From assembly GCA_016893485.2 (NCBI GenBank), contig JAFEKX020000001.1:2356001-2420000 (forward strand): a DNA stretch of 64,000 nucleotides. The letters run 5' to 3'. A program made the translations under genes and the position numbers. Below, piece by piece: positions 29,128 to 38,886 of this stretch. Origin of the DNA: Streptomyces sp. P3 (lineage in GTDB: Bacteria; Actinomycetota; Actinomycetes; Streptomycetales; Streptomycetaceae). The notes beneath the pieces are model-generated. The model worked only from the letters and a program-made list of their open reading frames with translations, was not told the DNA's origin and did not search any database. Every line of letters begins with the position of its first letter. Within the stretch, counting starts at the first letter, position 1.

Positions 29128-29608
29128 TCCCGCACGCAGGTTGGACGTCGTCCTCGTCAAGGCGGGCCGTACGAAGATCCGTTACGCGGCCGAGCTGCTC
29201 TTCGACGACGGCATCCGCCTCGCGGTCCGTGCCCCGTGGGCCGGTGACGGCGTCCGCGACTTCGGCTTCGTGCGCTTCGAGCGCGGGGACGTGTTCACCG
29301 AGTACTACTGGCGGGACCGGTGGTACGCGGTGAAGGAAGTCCGGGACAGCGCGGGCCGATTGAAGGGCTGGTACTGCGACGTCACCCGCCCCGCCACGCT
29401 CTCCGGCACCGAACTCGTCGTCGAGGACCTGGATCTGGACCTGTGGGTCTCCGCCGACGGGTCGGACGTACGGCGGCTGGACGAGGACGAGTTCGAGGAG
29501 AGCGGGCTGGCCGGGTCGGACCCCGCGGCCGCGGCGGCGGCCGTGGCGGCGCTCGACGAGTTGGAGGGGCTGGCCCGTGCGGGCGGGTTCACCGCGCTGC
29601 TGCGGTGA
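29108..29608 (+). CDS. DUF402 domain protein
   Basis: 166 aa, intact. The DUF402 core is visible as DFGFVRFERGDVFTEYYWRD, VRDSAGRLKGWYCDVTRPA and ELVVEDLDLDLWVSADGSDV, followed by an Ala-rich C-terminus. DUF402 proteins of the FomD/Ntdp type are nucleoside di/triphosphate or nucleotidyl-phosphonate hydrolases that use acidic residues for metal binding; the Asp residues in CDVT and DLDLDLW fit that. Its start is embedded in the GNAT gene, so the two are translationally coupled. Substrate unknown. Confidence 0.88.
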   Translation: MSVNSPDPARRLDVVLVKAGRTKIRYAAELLFDDGIRLAVRAPWAGDGVRDFGFVRFERGDVFTEYYWRDRWYAVKEVRDSAGRLKGWYCDVTRPATLSGTELVVEDLDLDLWVSADGSDVRRLDEDEFEESGLAGSDPAAAAAAVAALDELEGLARAGGFTALLR

Positions 29609-29615
29609 GTCCGGC

Positions 29616-30222
29616 TCAGGGCAGGGCCACCGCCGCGTACCGCTCGTCGTCCACCGGCCCGCCCCACAGCACCGGGTCGTCCGAGAGCCGCTCCACGCGC
29701 ACGCGCGCCGCGTCGGGCACCAGCGGGGCCAGGAGGTCGATGAGACGGTCGGCGGGTATGCCGACCGGGCTGACCGTGCCCCAGCGGCCCTCGATCAGCA
29801 CGAGCCGGCCTCCGGGGCGGAGCAGTCCGCGCCAGTGCCGCAGGACGCGGGCGGGTCGGGCAGGGTCCACAGCACATGCCGTACGAGGACGACGTCGAAG
29901 CGCTGCTCGCCCACCGGGGTGCCGCCGCGTCACCGACGAGGAACGCCGCGTCACGGCCGGCCAGCTTCGCGCGGGCGAGGTCCACCATCGCCGGGGAGAG
30001 GTCGACGCCGGTGACGTGATGTCCCTGCTCGGCCGCGAGGAGCGACAGGGTGCCGGTGCCGCAGCCGAGGTCGAGGATGTCGGCGGCGCCCGCGGGCAGC
30101 CAGCCGCGCAGCCGGTCGGCCCAGGCCCGCCGGATCTCCGGGTCCCGCAGGCCGTGGTCGGGCTCGTCGTCGAAGGCGGCGGCCTCCGCGTCCCAGTCGA
30201 CGTTCGCTACAGGTTCACTCAT
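29616..30222 (-). CDS. SAM-dependent class I methyltransferase (one frameshift)
   Basis: About 202 aa from the ATG at 30222. Motif I is ILDLGCGTGTLSLLAAEQGH; the acidic end of strand 2 is VTGVDLSPAMVDLARAKL. After a break near 29925 the fold continues with VVLVRHVLWTLPDPARVLRH and LLRPGGRLVLIEGRWG, then a C-terminal strand pair. It is a small-molecule type with no recognisable target-binding insert. It is convergent with the DUF402 gene, with 7 bp between the stops. Confidence 0.87.
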
Positions 30223-30357
30223 GGACCCAGCGTGACACCCGCCACTGACAGTCCAATGGTGACAGCCGCCACAGACAGACACCCGCCGATGAGTCACCCT
30301 CCCGGGAACGGTCTACCTCGTGAGAACACGAACCCGGGTGGACACAAGGAGGCAGCC

Positions 30358-30480
30358 ATGCGCCGCGTAACCGTGCAGAAGCCCCTGAGGAAGTCGGACA
30401 CCCGCCGTGTGCGCGAGGAGCCCGACGAGCGCCCCGAGATCCGCAAGGACATCGCCCGCACCTGGTGGCCCGACGCCTGA
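30358..30480 (+). CDS. Conserved-looking 40-aa basic protein
   Basis: ATG preceded by AAGGAGG at ideal spacing, the best ribosome site in this region. The product begins MRRVTVQKPLRKSDTRR and ends EIRKDIARTWWPDA. The first half is basic and the second acidic to aromatic; there is no membrane segment. The codon pattern has the strong third-position GC of neighbouring genes. No domain is known to me; I believe similar 40-aa proteins exist in other streptomycetes but cannot check. Confidence 0.6.
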   Translation: MRRVTVQKPLRKSDTRRVREEPDERPEIRKDIARTWWPDA

Positions 30481-30491
30481 CCCGGGCCGGT

Positions 30492-30754
30492 TCAGCCCAG
30501 CCGCTTCCGGTAGTGGACCCGGTCGTACGGCCCGTCCGTACGCCGCTCGACGACCTCGTACCCGAACCTCGGGCAGAGCTCCTGGTTCTCCCACATCAGC
30601 GCGTTCGTGCAGAGCCTGACCTCGCCCAGACCGAGGGCACGCGCGCGTGCGTCCACGAACTCCAGCAGCCGCCGTCCCACCCCGTGCCGTGCGCGTCGGG
30701 GTGGACGGCGATGCTGTCGAGGAACAGGTGATCCCCGCGCTCCGCTCCCGTCAT
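30492..30754 (-). CDS. Half-length GNAT acetyltransferase (N-terminal half absent, one frameshift)
   Basis: About 87 aa from an ATG at 30754 that has the strong site AGGGAGGGG. The sequence starts at the central strand of a GNAT fold (HLFLDSIAVHPDAHG), passes the acetyl-CoA loop (GTGVGRRLLEF after adding one base near 30685) and ends with RLCTNALMWENQELCPRFGY and YDRVHYRKRLG. The usual first 70-80 residues are missing. The bases upstream show no matching remnant and instead form the promoter region of the LPMO gene. It may be a decayed gene or a functional half-domain. Confidence 0.65.
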
Positions 30755-30922
30755 GGAACCGCCCCTCCCTGAGCCCTCGGTTAGCCCTGTCTTAACACGA
30801 CCATAAGGATCTCCCCTCCCCGTCTCCAGCAGGCGATTGCGCGGTTTCCAGGGGCTAGCTTCTGATCACCCCCACGGGATCCGTCCCCGCGCCGAGCACC
30901 GTCCGAGGAGTTGGAGTTCCCC

Positions 30923-31964
30923 ATGCCCGCACGCCGCAAGGTCGCCGCCGCCGTTATCGGGATGACGCCCCTCGCCCTGACCGCGCTCTCCGCGGCGCCC
31001 GCGGTGGCGCACGGTTCGATGGGGGATCCGGTCAGCAGGGTCTCGCAGTGCTACGCGGAGGGGCCGGAGAGCCCGAAGTCCGACGCGTGCAGGGCAGCCG
31101 TCGCGGCCGGTGGCACGCAGGCGCTCTACGACTGGAACGGCATCCGGATCGGCGACGCGAACGGGCAGCACCGGACGCTGATCCCGGACGGCAAGCTGTG
31201 CAGCGCGAACAACGAGGAGTTCAAGGGCCTCGACCTGGCCCGCGCCGACTGGCCGGCGACGAGCGTGAGCAGCGGCTCGTACACCTTCAAGTACCGCGTG
31301 ACCGCCCCGCACAAGGGCACCTTCAAGGTGTACATCACCAACTCCGGCTACGACCCCGCGCAGCCGCTCGCCTGGTCCGACCTGGATCTGGAGCACCCGG
31401 TCGCGACGTCCACCGACCCGGTCGCGACGGGCGGTTTCTACACCTTCTCCGGCACCCTCCCGCAGCGCTCCGGCAAGCAGCTCCTGTACGCCATCTGGCA
31501 GCGCTCGGACAGCCCGGAGGCGTTCTACTCCTGCTCGGACGTCAGCTTCGGCGGCAGCGGTACGGCCGCCAACGGCGGTGGTACGACGGGCGGTTCGGCC
31601 CCGACCCCGGCATCGGCGTCGAAGCCGACCGCCCCCGCCTCTCCCGCGCCTAACACTCCCGCGCCCACCGCCTCCGCCCCCTCCGACGAGCAGATCGCGG
31701 CCGGCGCCGACAAGTCGACCGTCGAGCACAACGGTCACGGGGACGCGGACGCGAGCACCTCGGCGGAGCCGGTCGCCGCGACGGAGCAGGCCAATGAGCC
31801 GCAGGCGGCGGGGAGTTCGCAGGATCTCGCGGAGACCGGCGCGAACGACAGCTCGCCGTATCTCATCGTGGGCGGCGCCGCCTCCCCTGGCGCTCGGCGC
31901 GGCGGCCCTGTTCGCCTCGGTACGCCGTCGCGCGACCAACGGCGGTGGCCGGCACGGCCGTTAG
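30923..31964 (+). CDS. Cell-wall-anchored lytic polysaccharide monooxygenase (AA10), one frameshift
   Basis: About 346 aa, ATG after GGAG at -9. The signal peptide ends APAVA, leaving His as the first mature residue (HGSMGDPVSR), the N-terminal ligand of the copper histidine brace. The AA10 domain follows (LYDWNGIRIGDANGQHRTLI, YRVTAPHKGTFKVYITNSGY, LPQRSGKQLLYAIWQRSDSP, FYSCSDVSFGG). Then come a Thr/Pro/Ser linker and a sorting signal LAETG, a hydrophobic helix and basic tail (SVRRRATNGGGRHGR). An extra C near 31890 breaks the frame just at the helix. LAxTG fits Streptomyces class E sortases, so the oxidase should be attached to peptidoglycan rather than released. The substrate is cellulose or chitin by family. 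Confidence 0.92.
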
Positions 31965-32030
31965 CGGGCCGTGCGGAGGGCGGGCCCGTCCGGCGGCTCA
32001 GGTCGGACAGGCCCCGCGGTGTGCCTACGG

Positions 32031-32890
32031 TCAACTCAGCGCCGACAGGCAGGTGGTGGCGGTGGCGTGCGCGGGGTCGAGGGCGTTGGCGACCTCGTGG
32101 AAGACGATCCGGTCCGTCAGCCCGAGCAGGGCGTGCTCGGACAGGTCCGCTGAACACAGGTTCTGGATCAGCACGTTGTGGACGTCGGACCCGCTCAGGA
32201 ACTGACTCGTGTAGGGCGTGACGACCTCGTCGTACCGGGTCGCGATGACCGTGTAGTGGACGCCGGGGACGGTGTCGCCGCCCGCGTTCAGCTTGGCGAG
32301 GAAGGCCGAGCCCGCGACCTGGTCGGCGAGGCCGGGGGCCGCCGAGGCGATCACGTCCTCGGCGCCGGGGAAGTACGGCAGGAGTTTGGTGAGGCCGTTG
32401 AGGGTGGTGCCGTGGTTGTCGGGCGCGATGCCGACGAAGGTGTTCACCTTGAGGCTCCGCCGAGGAACTTGAGGTAGTAGCGGGGCATCATCCCGCCCTG
32501 CGAGTGCCCGACCAGGTCGGCCTTGGCGGCGCCGGTCGCGGCGAGCACCTTGTCGACGTAGACCTGGAGTTGCTCTGCCGACTTGTCGATGGGGCCGAGG
32601 CCGTGGACGAGCGGGACGCCGGGGAGCTGGCCGTAGTCGAGGGAGAAGACGCAGTAGCCGCGGGCTTCGAGGTACGGCGCGAGGGTCAGCCAGTTGTCGG
32701 TGGCGTTGGCGAAGGTGCCGTGGACGAGGACGACGGGGCGGGGGTGGGCGGTGGAGGGCCGGCAGCTGTAGTCGTTCCAGCCCTGAGTGGGGGCGCTCGA
32801 CGCATGAGCGGCGGCGGTGGGAACGGCGGCGACCGCGGCGGTCAGCAGCAGCGCGGTCAGGGGTCTGAGCAGTCGTTTCCAGGGCAGCAT
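32031..32890 (-). CDS. Secreted alpha/beta-hydrolase lipase (one frameshift)
   Basis: About 285 aa. Signal peptide LLRPLTALLLTAAVAAVPTA ending near AAAHA. The oxyanion region is PVVLVHGTFANATDNW, the nucleophile elbow is LVGHSQGGMMPRYYL, and the acid/His end of the triad lies near VIATRYDEVVTPYTS and SEHALLGLTDRIVFHEV. Cysteines in YSCRPS, GYCVF, NLCSAD and TTCLS suggest disulphides. One base is missing near 32455. It matches extracellular triacylglycerol lipases/esterases of Streptomyces. It is convergent with the LPMO gene. Confidence 0.92.
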
Positions 32891-33036
32891 CGTGTGATCT
32901 CCTTGCGGCTCAAGGGAGGTGCGACGGCCTTACGACCTGTGACCCGGATCACAAGAATGCTGTTCACTCGTCAAGTTACGAGCGAGTAGGTGAAGTGTGA
33001 AGTTACGCGTCGGTAAAAACTTCCAGTGATAACCAG

Positions 33037-33480
33037 TCACCAGGTGGGCCTGAGGGGACCGTAGGGCGCGATTCGCCGCAAACGGTCACACAACACGCGC
33101 ACTTCACTCTCGCCCAACAGTTCAACCCAGGGCCGCACGGCCTCCAGGGCCGCCTCCTCCGCCGCCCGCGTGCAGGCCCACCCCGACTCGGTGAGCACGA
33201 CCAGCCGGGCGCGGGCGTCGCCGGGGTGCGGACGCCGTTCGACGTACCCCTTGCGCACGAGCTCGTCGACGAGCTGGCTCGCCGCCTGCTTGGTGACGCC
33301 GAGATGCGCCGCGAGGTCGGTGGCCGTCGCCCCGTCCGGCGCGAGCCGCGCGAAGGCGAAGCCGTACGCCGGGCGCGCGTCGAACCCGCGGGCCACGACC
33401 CCGTCGTTGATGCGCTTCGTCAGGTCACCCGCGGCGGTGAGCAGGGCGGCGGTCAGGGCGATGGCCTCGGAGTTCTCCAC
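33037..33480 (-). CDS. MarR family transcriptional regulator
   Basis: 147 aa, GTG start, intact. The winged helix is at about residues 50-95 (DGATATDLAAHLGVTKQAAS, QLVDELVRKGYVERRPHPGD, RLVVLTESG). The flanking helices form the dimer. It is divergent from a cupin gene with a 95-bp gap that contains two 17-bp palindromes next to its own start codon. It therefore probably represses itself and the cupin gene. The ligand is unknown. Confidence 0.93.
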   Translation of the reverse strand: MENSEAIALTAALLTAAGDLTKRINDGVVARGFDARPAYGFAFARLAPDGATATDLAAHLGVTKQAASQLVDELVRKGYVERRPHPGDARARLVVLTESGWACTRAAEEAALEAVRPWVELLGESEVRVLCDRLRRIAPYGPLRPTW

Positions 33481-33508
33481 GGGGGCATTGAAACACCCTT
33501 GACGGATT

Positions 33509-33554
33509 GGTCAAGCTCCTTGACCATATGGCTATATGGTCAAGGAGCTTGACC
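33509..33554. promoter_or_regulatory. Twin palindromic operator between marR and cupin genes
   Basis: GGTCAAGCTCCTTGACC (33509-33525) and GGTCAAGGAGCTTGACC (33538-33554) are each GGTCAAG-N3-CTTGACC palindromes. Together with the AT-rich core (ATATGGCTATAT) they form one larger inverted repeat with 21-bp arms and a 4-bp centre. The sites are 29 bp apart centre to centre. Position and symmetry fit binding of two MarR dimers over both divergent promoters. A further CTTGAC half-site precedes at 33498-33503. Confidence 0.8.
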
Positions 33555-33575
33555 ATCTACTTCCGGAGGCAGTCC

Positions 33576-33950
33576 ATGCCCGTCGTCCACCCGTCCGACG
33601 CCGTCGTCCACGAGATCCACGGCGCCCGCTTCGTCTCGTACGCCCACCCCGACACCGGCAGCAAGGAGCTGTGCGCATGGCGGGGCGAGATCCCCGCCGG
33701 CACCACGGCGCCCCTGCACACCGTCAGCCACGAGGAGATCCTGCACCTCCTCGAAGGCGAGCTGGTGATCACCCTCGACGGCCGCACCGAGCGGGTCACC
33801 GCGGGCGACACGCTGATCATCAACCCCGGCGCGACCTTCGGCGTGGAGAACCCCACCGACCGGACCGCGGTCACCTGGCTCACCACCTCCATCGGCCTGC
33901 AGGCGGAACTGGAGGACGGGACGCGCATCGTCGCCCCGTGGGCCAACTGA
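33576..33950 (+). CDS. Cupin domain protein
   Basis: 124 aa from the ATG at 33576 after GGAGG. An upstream in-frame ATG at 33507 would put the operator inside the coding region and is rejected. A single small beta-barrel shows cupin motif 1 in PLHTVSHEEILHLLEGELVI (His, His/Glu) and motif 2 in GDTLIINPGATFGVENP. The usual fourth metal ligand, a His in motif 2, is replaced (GATFGV), so metal binding may be altered. Likely controlled by the divergent MarR. Substrate unknown. Confidence 0.9.
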   Translation: MPVVHPSDAVVHEIHGARFVSYAHPDTGSKELCAWRGEIPAGTTAPLHTVSHEEILHLLEGELVITLDGRTERVTAGDTLIINPGATFGVENPTDRTAVTWLTTSIGLQAELEDGTRIVAPWAN

Positions 33951-34148
33951 CCTGCGCATAAGGCGCGTTACCCCACCAAGGACCCGGTGTCGCCGCACCC
34001 CGTCGCCGCACCCCGACGCCCCGCCCGGTACGACGTTCTCGTTCCGTAAGGTTTTCGGCCGCTCCCCGCGCACCGAACGGGGCGAAGCTGAGCGAGAACA
34101 CGGGCGGGTACCGCCGCAGACGTACTTGGTGCGGGGAATGGAGTGAGC

Positions 34149-34350
34149 ATGGTGGTCCGGGGTGTCGGCGGGATCGTCCTCGTCGTGCTCGGCGCGGTCT
34201 GATCGCGCAGGGGTCGGCGCGGTGAACGGCTCGGCCATGTCCGGCCACGGCCAGTACGCGGTGCTGGGTGTGGTGGTCGCGCTGGTCGGACTCTTCCTGC
34301 TGGTGCGGGCGTGGCAGATACGCAACCGCGACGTCCACCAACGCCCTTGA
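34149..34350 (+). CDS. Small two-helix membrane protein (two frameshifts)
   Basis: After adding one C near 34200 and one G near 34221 the product is about 67 aa: first helix MVVRGVGGIVLVVLGAVLIA, a short outer loop with SAMSGHGQY, and second helix AVLGVVVALVGLFLLVRAWQ with a basic tail. ATG start at 34149. A small membrane protein of this shape is, from memory, common in Streptomyces. Function unknown. It is convergent with imuB. Confidence 0.6.
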
Positions 34351-34378
34351 GCGGAGGGGCAGTTCGCGGAGACAGGGG

Positions 34379-35391
34379 TCAGTCGGCCAGCGTCGCCGGG
34401 CGCACCGCCTCCTGCCCGAAGCGCCGACGGGCACGGTCGGCGGCGGCCTCGACCGCGCGGGCGCGGGCGTCCGTCGGGTCCATGGAGAGCTGGCGGTAGG
34501 CACTGCCGGCCGGTCGCAGGTCGTCGGCGCGGAGCACGAAGGCCCGTACGCGGGCGCGTTGCAGTCCGAGGGAGGTCAACAGGCCCAGGGCGGTGGCGGC
34601 GACGGCGGGTGAGTGGTCGGTGGGTTCCGGCAGGGCGCGGGTGCGCGTGGTGGACGTGGAGGTCCCCCGCTCGAACGAAGTTGGGAGTGGGGAGGTCGGC
34701 GTAGCGGACCGTGAGGGTGAGGCGGCCCGCGAACTTCCTTTCCCCGCGCAGGCGTTGACCGATCCGGTCGGCAAGTCCCAGGACGGCGCGGTGGTGTTGG
34801 GCCGGGTCCAGGCAGTCCCGGCTCAGGGTCAGGTCGGCGGCCAGGTGTGCCGCCGGTTCCGCGGGGACGACCGGGCGGGGGTCGTGGCCGCGGGCGCGTT
34901 CGGTCAACAGCCGTGCCTGGCCCGCGCCGAGGAGCCGTTGCAGGGTCGCGGACGGCAGGTCGGTGAGCTGGCCGATGGTGTGCAGCCCGTACCGGTGCAG
35001 CGTGTCCGCCGTGGCGCGGCCGATCCCGGGCAGCGCGGTGACCGGCCGGGGTACAGCCAGTCGGCCGCCTGTCCGGTGGGCACCAAAGTGGTGTCCCCGG
35101 GGCGGACGCGTCGGCGGCCATCGCCGCCAGCATGCGGTTGCCCGCGAGGCCCGCGCTGCTGTCGATGCCGTAGTGGGCCTTCAGTCTCATCTTCACCGTC
35201 TGGACCGCGTCGTAGGCGGACATGTCGAAGTACCGGAGCGCCGACGTCAGGTCCACCTGAAGGGCGTTGGGCGGGATGGCCTGGACGTGGGGCGTGATTC
35301 CGGACACCAGTTCGATTACGTCGTCGTACTGGGTCCCGGTCAGCGCGGTGTGCAGGTGGAAGTGGGCGATGTGCCGCTGCCGCGTGGTCAT
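34379..35391 (-). CDS. imuB: ImuB-like Y-family polymerase homologue (frameshifts)
   Basis: About 335 aa; the ATG overlaps the dnaE2 stop (ATGA). A Y-family layout is visible: N-terminal palm remnant (HIAHFHLHTALTGTQYDDVI, NALQVDLTSALRYFDMSAYD), helix-hairpin-helix thumb (ALPGIGRATADTLHRYGLHT), little finger (RVRAFVLRADDLRPAGSAYR). The catalytic acids are not conserved: the first motif reads HFHLHT instead of HxDMDAF, and the SIDEA-type motif reads QVDLTSA. So it is probably not an active polymerase but the adaptor linking DnaE2 to the clamp. Breaks are near 35098, 35046 and in a mini-element at 34661-34694. No imuA gene is nearby. Confidence 0.85.
34661..34694. repeat. Mini-element inside imuB
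   Basis: GGTCCCCCGCTCGAACGAAG followed by TTGGGAGTGGGGAG interrupts the conserved join between VRYAD and the STSTTRTRALPEPT stretch. From memory, very similar sequences (CCCCCGCTCGAGCGAAG...AGTGGGGGA) are scattered through Streptomyces genomes. Its length is not a clear multiple of three in this copy, so it may truly disturb the reading frame. Only one copy was seen here. Confidence 0.5.
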
Positions 35392-38300
35392 CCCGCGCTC
35401 CCCGGGCTGCGGTGGCCGAACTTCTTCAGGTCGGCGGAACGGGTCCCGGCGGGCTGGAGGTCGGCGTAGGGGTGGAGGCGGGCGCCGGAGGTGCCGTTGG
35501 CCAAGGTGCGCCGCGGCTGGGCGGGGGTCGGATGCGGGCGGTCGGCGCCCAGGAGGGCGAGGGCGGCCTCGGGGCCGTTGTCGCGGCGGGCGCCCGCGAT
35601 CTCGTCCAGGTCCCAGGCCATGGAACCGACGACGGTACGACGGGTGCCGCGCACCTGGACCGTACCGCGCACCAGGAGCAGTCCGCTGTGGAAGACGGTG
35701 TACGCGCAGGCCGGGTGGGAGTCCTCGAAGAACGCCAGATCCACCAGGCCCGAGCCGTCCTCCAGGGTGACGAAGATGACCCGCTTGCCGCTCGCGATCG
35801 GCGGGGTCTGGGTGGAGGCACGGACGCCGGCCACCAACACCTGCTGACCCGCGCGCAGTTCGGCCAGATGCGCCGCGTCCGTCGCGCCGATCTCGCGCAG
35901 CAGCCGGTGGTGATGCTCCATCAGATGCCGGGAGACATCGATGCCGAGCGTGCCCAACTCGGCGCTCAGCGCCTCGCGTCCGGTCATCTCCGGCAGTCCG
36001 CTCGGCTCCGCCCCCCACTGCACCCGTGTCCATGGGCAGTTGACCGGCCCCCGCGGTCCGGTTGCGGGACTGCCGGTGCAGCTCGGTGATCTGGAGCAGC
36101 AGATCACGCCGGGTGAGACGGCCGTCGTGCAGACAGGCCAACGCGCCGATCTCGGCGAGGCGTTCGGCGATCGGCCTGCTGGGGCGGCCCCGCTGCCAGA
36201 AGTCCGACAGCGATCCGTACGGCTGTCCCTTCTCGATCCGCGCGCACTCCTCCTCGCTGATGCCGCGCACTCCGGACAGTGCGAGCCGCACGCCCCACTC
36301 CTCCTTCTCGGTCATCTCCACGGTGTGCTTCACCCTGGAGCGGTTGATGTCGACGGGGAGGACCGGCACACCGCGTCGGCGGGCGTCTGAGACCAGGACG
36401 CGCTTGGGCCACATCCCGGGGTCGTGTTCGAGCAACCCGGCCAGCAGGAACGCCGGGTGGTGGGCCTTCAACCAGGCGCTCTGCAGGGCCGGTACGGCGA
36501 AGGCGACCGCGTGGGCGCGGCAGAAGCCGTACGCCCCGAAGGCCTCGACGGTCCTCCAGACCTCGTCCCGGACGGCCGCGCTGTAGCCACGCGCGTGTGC
36601 CTTCCGGTGGAACCAGTCCTTGATCAGGGGCAGTTGCTCCTTGTCGCCGAGGGCCCGCCGGGTGACCTCCGCGAAGGCGCGGTCGCAGCCGGTCAGTACG
36701 TGCAGCGTGTCGATGATCTGCTCGTGCCAGATGGTCACGCCGTAGGTGTCGGCGAGCACGGGTTCCAGGTCGGGGTGGGCGTAGTCCGGGGTGCCGCCGT
36801 GGCGGGCGGCGATGTACCGCTCGGGCATGCCGCCGGCGACCGGGCCGGGGCGGAAGAGGCTGATGTCGGCGATGACGTCCTGCACGTCACGGGGCTGGAG
36901 CCGGGACAACAGGTCCTGCTGGCCGGGGATTCCAGCTGGAACAGGCCCAGCGTCTGGCTCTCCTGGATGAGCTTGAAGGCGAACACGTCGTCGAGGGGCA
37001 CCTGTTGGGGTCGTCGAGGTCGATGCGGTTGCCGGTGGCGCGTTCGATCTCGGTGACGGCGTGGGCCATCGCGGACTGCATCCGGACGCCCAGGACGTCG
37101 AGTTTGATGTTGCCCAGCGCCTCGATCTCCTCCTTCGCGGCCATCGCCATCGAGTAGTCGCCCTGCGGAGTGGGCTGCACCGGCAGCCGGTCCAGGAGGG
37201 TGGCGTCGCTGATGACCACACCGCACGGGTGCATGGCCATGCCGTGGACCAGGGAGTCGAGGCCTTCGGCGAGTTCCCACAGCGGGCCGAACCGGTGTGC
37301 CTCGGCGGCCAGTTGGCGCAGTTCGGGCAGTTCGGCGAGGGCATTGGTGATGTCGGAGGCGCGCAGGTGCGGGAAGCTCTTGGCGATGCGGTCGACGTCC
37401 GCGGGCGCGATGCCGAGCGCGAGGCCGGTGTCGCGCAGCGCCCTGCGGGCCCGGTAGGTCTCGGGCATCGCGGTGACCGCCACCCGTTCCTTGCCGAAGC
37501 GTTCGAAGATCGTGTCGTAGCACTCCAGGCGGCGGGCGGACTCCACGTCGATGTCGATGTCGGGCAGTGACTCGCGGCGGGTGCTCAGGAAGCGTTCGAA
37601 CAGCAGGCTGTGGTCGAGCGGGTTGGCGGTGGCGATGTCCAGCGCGTGGCAGACCAGTGAGCCGGCGCCGGAGCCGCGGGCGGCGACCCGGATGCCCTTG
37701 GCCCGGATGTCGGCGACGACCTGGCCGACGGCGAGGAAGTACGCGTCGTAGTTCCAGTGGGAGATGACGGCCAGTTCCTCCTCCAGCCGCTCGCGTGCCG
37801 CCCGGTCGCGGTCGAGGCCGCGCCGGACCAGGCCCTCCTCGGACTTCAGGCGCAGCAGCCCGGCCGCGCCGCCCGTCTCCGGCCCGGCGCCGAAGAGCGA
37901 CGGTTCCGGGAAGTGCGGGACGCCGAGGCCGAGGTCGGCCGCCGGGTCGACGGCGCACCCGTCCGCCGTGGCCACGGTGTCCGCCAGCAGCCGGCGGGCC
38001 CGGCGGACGTCCGCTCCGGCGCACTCGGCGATCATCCGTGCCACGACCGTCATCTCCCTCTCGTCCTTGAGCCAGCGCTGCCCGCTGTCCAAGCGGCGCC
38101 GGTCGACGGGGCGCAGCAGCCGGGCCGCGTCGAGGACGTCGGCGAGGCGGTGCTGGGCGGGGTCGGCGTAGCGGACGGCGTTGGAGAGCACGGCGGTGGT
38201 GCGGGTACGGTCGGCCAGGGCGAGGGTGCGGGCGGCCAGACGCAGGGAGCCCGGAGCCGTGCCGAAACGATTCTGCGCTACGGCCTCCAACCGCACTCCC

Positions 38301-38835
38301 CTCCCGAAGATCTCCTTCCAGGGCGCCAGCAGCTTCATCGCGACGTCCTCCCGGCCCACCGACAGCGCCCGCACCGGTTCCGAGAGCGGGCCCAGCAGCA
38401 CGGCCAGGCCGGGACCGCCGTACTCACGCAGCGCCTCCCACGGCACCACCGGCGGCGTACCGGACAGGGCGCCCTCGTGTGCCGCCGACGTGATGCGGCA
38501 CAGCCGCGCCCAGCCCGCCCGGTCCTGGGCGAGCAGCACGAACCGCAGCGGCGGCTCGACCACGTGCGCGCCACCGTGGGCGGGGGTGCGCGGGCGCTGT
38601 GCGGGCGGCGGGGGTGCGAGGGCCTCCACCGCCAGGTCGATGCCGAAGAGCGGCCGGACCCCGGCTCCGGCGCACGCCTGCGCGAACCGGACGGCCCCGG
38701 TGACCGTGTCCCGGTCGGTGAGCGCGAGCGCGGACATCCCCGCTCGGCCGCCCGCTCGACGAGCTGCTCGGGGTGGGAGGCGCCGTAGCGGGCGGAGTAA
38801 CCGGACGCGACGTGCACGTGGGCGAAGCCCGCCAT
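35388..38835 (-). CDS. dnaE2: Error-prone DNA polymerase III alpha subunit DnaE2/ImuC (four frameshifts)
   Basis: About 1149 aa, the usual length; ATG at 38835 after GGAGGT. N-terminal PHP domain (FAHVHVASGYSARYGASHPE, MSALALTDRDTVTGAVRFAQ). The polymerase core has ARGSGAGSLVCHALDIAT, SLPDIDIDVESARR with the catalytic Asp residues, and SLVHGMAMHPCGVVISDA. Then come FHRKAHARGYSAAVRDEVWR, AYGFCRAHAVAFAVPALQSA, and a C-terminal OB region (GKRVIFVTLEDGSGLVDLAF). Missing bases lie near 38740, 37002, 36927 and 36005-36040. It forms an overlapping operon with imuB for translesion synthesis and DNA-damage mutagenesis. A LexA-type box lies about 50 bp upstream. Confidence 0.95.
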
Positions 38836-38886
38836 GCCGCACCTCCATCCCTCCACCCCTTTTCGGCCATCTGCCCGATATGTTCA

